DNA of 64,000 bases from Dyadobacter sp. 50-39 (GTDB lineage: Bacteria > Bacteroidota > Bacteroidia > Cytophagales > Spirosomataceae): contig MKSR01000024.1 of assembly GCA_001898145.1 (NCBI GenBank), forward strand, positions 78,497 through 142,496, written 5' to 3'. Positions 61,485 through 64,000 of the stretch are shown piece by piece. Numbering within the stretch: the stretch's first letter is position 1; each line of letters begins with the position of its first letter. The position numbers and the translations under genes are program-made. Under the pieces are notes generated by a model. It ran no database searches. It had not been told where the DNA came from and saw nothing but the letters and a program-made list of their open reading frames with translations.

Positions 61485-63710
61485 ATGAACAAATACCTTC
61501 TGGGAGGGCTGCTTTTACTGATATCCTCCTGCATTTATGCCCAACGTATAACCGGGTCGGTGAACGAACAGGAAGCGCTGACCAAAAATCTGAAACCCAT
61601 CACCGGCGCCAATGTGTACTGGGCCGGTACTACGCAAGCCACTGCCACGGACGAGAACGGGCGGTTCAGCATTCCGCGATCGGCCCAATCGGCCCTGCTC
61701 GTGGTGAGCTTCGTCGGCTTCCGGAATGATACCGTCAAAATCGGCCAGGAAAGTGAATTGCAGGTGGTACTGCAAAACGATCAGACACTCGACGAAGTGA
61801 CCGTGCGGGCCGGCAACACGTCCATCGACCGCCTTTCTCCCCATCAAACAGAAATCATCACCACCCGCGCCCTGGCGAAGGCCGCATGCTGCAACCTTTC
61901 TGAAAGTTTCGAAACCAATGCATCCGTTTCGGTTTCTTACAGCGATGCGGTAACAGGCTCGAAGCAGATCCAGATGCTCGGTCTGAATGGCACTTACATT
62001 CAAACCAATGTCGAAAATATCCCCTCCATTCGCGGTTTGGCATCGACCTTTGGGCTCAATTTCGTGCCCGGCACGTGGATCCAGTCGATCGATGTCGGCA
62101 AAGGCGCCGGATCGGTGGTGAATGGCTATGAGTCCATGACCGGGCAAATCAATGTGGAACTTCAAAAGCCGGATACGCAGGAAAAATTGTATCTGAATAC
62201 TTATGTCAACAATTTCGGCCGCGGGGAAGTGAACCTGAACCTGGCGCACCAGCTCAACAAGAAATGGAGTACCGGCCTGCTAACGCATGCCAGCACGCTG
62301 CGCAACCGCATCGACAAGAACGGCGACGGCTTTCTCGACCTGCCGCTTTACACCCAATACAATGCCATCAACCGCTGGAAATACCAGGACGATAAATGGA
62401 TGGCGCAGTTTGGTGTGAAGGCGCTCTTTGAAGATCGCCTGGGCGGGCAGAAAAATTTCGAACGTGCAATGAAAGGTACTACCCAAGCCTACGGTTTCGG
62501 GGCGAAGGTGAACCGCTACGAGTTTTTCTCCAAAATTGCGCGGTTGTTTCCCGAGCAGCCCTACAAAGGCCTGGGCCTTATTTTAAACGCCTCGGTCCAT
62601 GACTCGAAATCCTATTTCGGGCTTAATAACTATGATGGTACGCAGAAAACGCTGTATGGAAACCTGATCTACCAATCGATCATCGGGAATACCAATCATT
62701 CCTATAAAACAGGGATCAGCTACCTACTCGATAATTACGATGAGCTTTATAAGGATATCCGTCTGAAACGGAATGAATCGGTGCCCGGTGCCTTCTTTGA
62801 ATACACCTATAATTACCTCGACAAGTTTGTAATGGTAGCTGGCGGGCGTGTCGATTTTCATAACCTTTACGGTACCCAATGGACGCCTCGCCTGCATTTG
62901 AAATATAACCTTACCGACCAGACGACCTTGCGTGCCTCCGCCGGCCGCGGTTTCCGGGTCGCTAACCCGCTGGCCGAGTATTACGGAAATCTGGTCAGCT
63001 CCCGCAATGTGCTGTTCCGCGAGGCGATACGGCCGGAAGTATCGTGGAATTACGGTGCCAGCTTGACGCAGGAATTTAAGATCGGGGAAATGAACGGGAA
63101 TTTCATTATGGATTTTTACCGCACCGATTTCGAAAACCAGCTGGTGGCCGATATGGAAGATCCCCGGTACATCCGCTTCTATAACCTCGAAGGAAAGGCC
63201 TTTGCCAACAGCTTCCAGGCCGAAGCAAACCTGACACCCATCAAACGCCTCGAACTGAAACTGGCTTACCGCCTCTTCGATGTGAAACAGACGATCCGCA
63301 ACGTGTACGACGCAAATACCTTACAGCCCCGGATGATGGTGAGCCGCGACAGAGTGCTTTTTAATGCCGGGTATGCGCTCCCCTACGACAAATGGAAGTT
63401 CGATGCGACGGTGCAATGGAACGGAAAACGCCGGCTGCCCTACATGGGGCACATTCCCGACCATCACGTGCCAACAGACCTGACTTCCACCTGGGCGCCG
63501 TCATTCTACAATTTCAATGCACAAATCACCCGAACTTTCCCGAAATGGGATATTTACCTCGGCGGCGAAAACCTGGCTAACTTCCGTCAGAAAAACCCGA
63601 TCATGGGCGCCAGCGAGCCGTTCGGGCAGCATTTCGATGCCGGCATGGCCTGGGGACCGGTAATCGGGCGAATGATTTATGCGGGAATGCGTTATAAGAT
63701 TATCCGATAA
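61485..63710 (+). CDS. TonB-dependent receptor of the copper locus
   Basis: Outer-membrane TonB receptor of 741 residues. Signal peptide LLLLISSCIYAQ, carboxypeptidase regulatory-like domain (about 22-105), plug with the ALAKAACCNLSESF segment and SYSDAVTGSKQIQMLGL, then a barrel ending in GMRYKIIR. The vicinal CC in the plug is what I associate with copper-linked TonB receptors of this phylum. The direct neighbours (HYC_CC_PP, HMA, CopA) support a role in copper handling; whether it imports copper or a copper chelate is open. Confidence 0.92.
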   Translation: MNKYLLGGLLLLISSCIYAQRITGSVNEQEALTKNLKPITGANVYWAGTTQATATDENGRFSIPRSAQSALLVVSFVGFRNDTVKIGQESELQVVLQNDQTLDEVTVRAGNTSIDRLSPHQTEIITTRALAKAACCNLSESFETNASVSVSYSDAVTGSKQIQMLGLNGTYIQTNVENIPSIRGLASTFGLNFVPGTWIQSIDVGKGAGSVVNGYESMTGQINVELQKPDTQEKLYLNTYVNNFGRGEVNLNLAHQLNKKWSTGLLTHASTLRNRIDKNGDGFLDLPLYTQYNAINRWKYQDDKWMAQFGVKALFEDRLGGQKNFERAMKGTTQAYGFGAKVNRYEFFSKIARLFPEQPYKGLGLILNASVHDSKSYFGLNNYDGTQKTLYGNLIYQSIIGNTNHSYKTGISYLLDNYDELYKDIRLKRNESVPGAFFEYTYNYLDKFVMVAGGRVDFHNLYGTQWTPRLHLKYNLTDQTTLRASAGRGFRVANPLAEYYGNLVSSRNVLFREAIRPEVSWNYGASLTQEFKIGEMNGNFIMDFYRTDFENQLVADMEDPRYIRFYNLEGKAFANSFQAEANLTPIKRLELKLAYRLFDVKQTIRNVYDANTLQPRMMVSRDRVLFNAGYALPYDKWKFDATVQWNGKRRLPYMGHIPDHHVPTDLTSTWAPSFYNFNAQITRTFPKWDIYLGGENLANFRQKNPIMGASEPFGQHFDAGMAWGPVIGRMIYAGMRYKIIR

Positions 63711-63718
63711 TTTTTATT

Positions 63719-63922
63719 ATGAAATTATATATCAAAAATATGGTTTGCGACCGCTGCAAGCGGGTGGTGCGGGAGGAACTGAACGGGCTGGGGATCGACT
63801 TGAATTTTATCGAACTCGGGGAAGTTGAAACGGTAGCCGAAGTAAATGCCGATAAGTTGCAGCAGGTGAAAGCGGTACTGGAAGCAAAGGGTGCATTACA
63901 TATTGTCGTTTGGGTGTCTTAA
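63719..63922 (+). CDS. Orphan HMA-like domain resembling the N-terminus of a copper AraC regulator
   Basis: A 67-residue protein, ATG 63719, starting MKLYIKNMVCDRCKRVV (Cys-x-x-Cys) and LGEVET. I recall this N-terminus from Bacteroidota AraC-type regulators of about 190 residues in copper loci, in which an HMA-like domain precedes the DNA-binding part. Here the frame stops after IVVWVS, and no AraC part is visible in the next 78 bases in any frame, so it is a stand-alone version or a truncated regulator. It lies 8 bases after the TonB receptor stop. Confidence 0.7.
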   Translation: MKLYIKNMVCDRCKRVVREELNGLGIDLNFIELGEVETVAEVNADKLQQVKAVLEAKGALHIVVWVS

Positions 63923-63954
63923 CTTAGGGATTTTCCAGCACATATCCATCAGCC

Positions 63955-64000
63955 ATGACCAAAGAGGAATATATAGCGTTAGCAATCCAAAAATATGACG
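63955..64000 (+). CDS. Partial CDS cut by the window end
   Basis: An ATG at 63955 opens a frame encoding MTKEEYIALAIQKYD before the window ends. Fifteen residues are too few to name a function. Sequence beyond 64000 would tell whether it is a new gene or part of a mobile element. Confidence 0.4.
   Translation, partial: MTKEEYIALAIQKYD

Noticed and set aside
63719-63955. A frameshift that would restore an AraC domain after the HMA-like protein.
   Set aside because: None of the three plus-strand frames after 63900 shows AraC-like residues in the remaining bases.
1-64000. tRNA, rRNA or a replication origin.
   Set aside because: No cloverleaf with a CCA-adjacent acceptor stem, no rRNA core sequence and no DnaA-box cluster was recognised by reading; a tRNAscan or covariance search would settle this.

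Overview
The window looks like chromosomal DNA of a Bacteroidota bacterium of the order Cytophagales. A Dyadobacter-like organism is my best guess, but this is inference and not a database match. The support is: a SusC/SusD pair, FG-GAP/ASPIC-UnbV lipoproteins, DUF5686 and HYC_CC_PP type proteins, the near absence of Shine-Dalgarno sequences, and repeated TAnnTTTG promoter boxes of the Bacteroidetes type. I saw no rRNA, tRNA, CRISPR array, complete insertion sequence or phage module. Gene density is high and most genes are intact.

Layout. 0-6.6 kb: SSS symporter, membrane-anchored HExxH metallopeptidase-like protein, purH, a divergent short-chain dehydrogenase, an outer-membrane barrel protein. 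6.6-18.5 kb, minus strand: SusC-SusD, a terminator, then a lipoprotein gene and two tandem paralogous ~1,120-residue beta-propeller lipoproteins. 18.9-28.8 kb: fused FAD/Fe-S D-lactate-dehydrogenase-like enzyme, NAD(P)-binding protein, DUF5686 protein, Bcr/CflA exporter and an SF1 helicase. 28.9-34.5 kb: two tiny genes, Ku plus a stand-alone LigD polymerase (NHEJ), GH18 chitinase-like lipoprotein, endonuclease V and two small envelope proteins.

34.6-41.0 kb holds the most interesting block. It is a tight minus-strand operon with a phosphonatase-like HAD enzyme, an aminophosphonate-oxidase-like flavoprotein, a secreted alkaline-phosphatase-superfamily enzyme, a class III PLP enzyme resembling (R)-1-hydroxy-2-aminoethylphosphonate ammonia-lyase (PbfA), and an MFS carrier. 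An XRE-cupin regulator lies just upstream. I read it as a scavenging route for aminoethylphosphonate-type compounds: release in the periplasm, import, conversion to phosphonoacetaldehyde, C-P hydrolysis.

41.1-49.3 kb: an AhpD-like protein and an ICL/PEPM-family enzyme opposite an AraC regulator, two unknown genes, a secreted SGNH hydrolase, and a two-gene McrBC-like type IV restriction system (DUF3578-AAA+ plus DUF2357/DUF524 nuclease with an extra C-terminal domain). 49.4-57.4 kb: YfhO-like membrane protein, DinB, DUF2905, pfkA, YdcF, a TlpA-like thioredoxin and a secreted lactonase-like propeller. 57.6-64 kb: a copper-handling locus (CopA, HMA protein, HYC_CC_PP protein, TonB receptor, orphan HMA-like domain) with a VapBC-like toxin-antitoxin pair inside it on the opposite strand. 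The window ends 15 codons into another gene.
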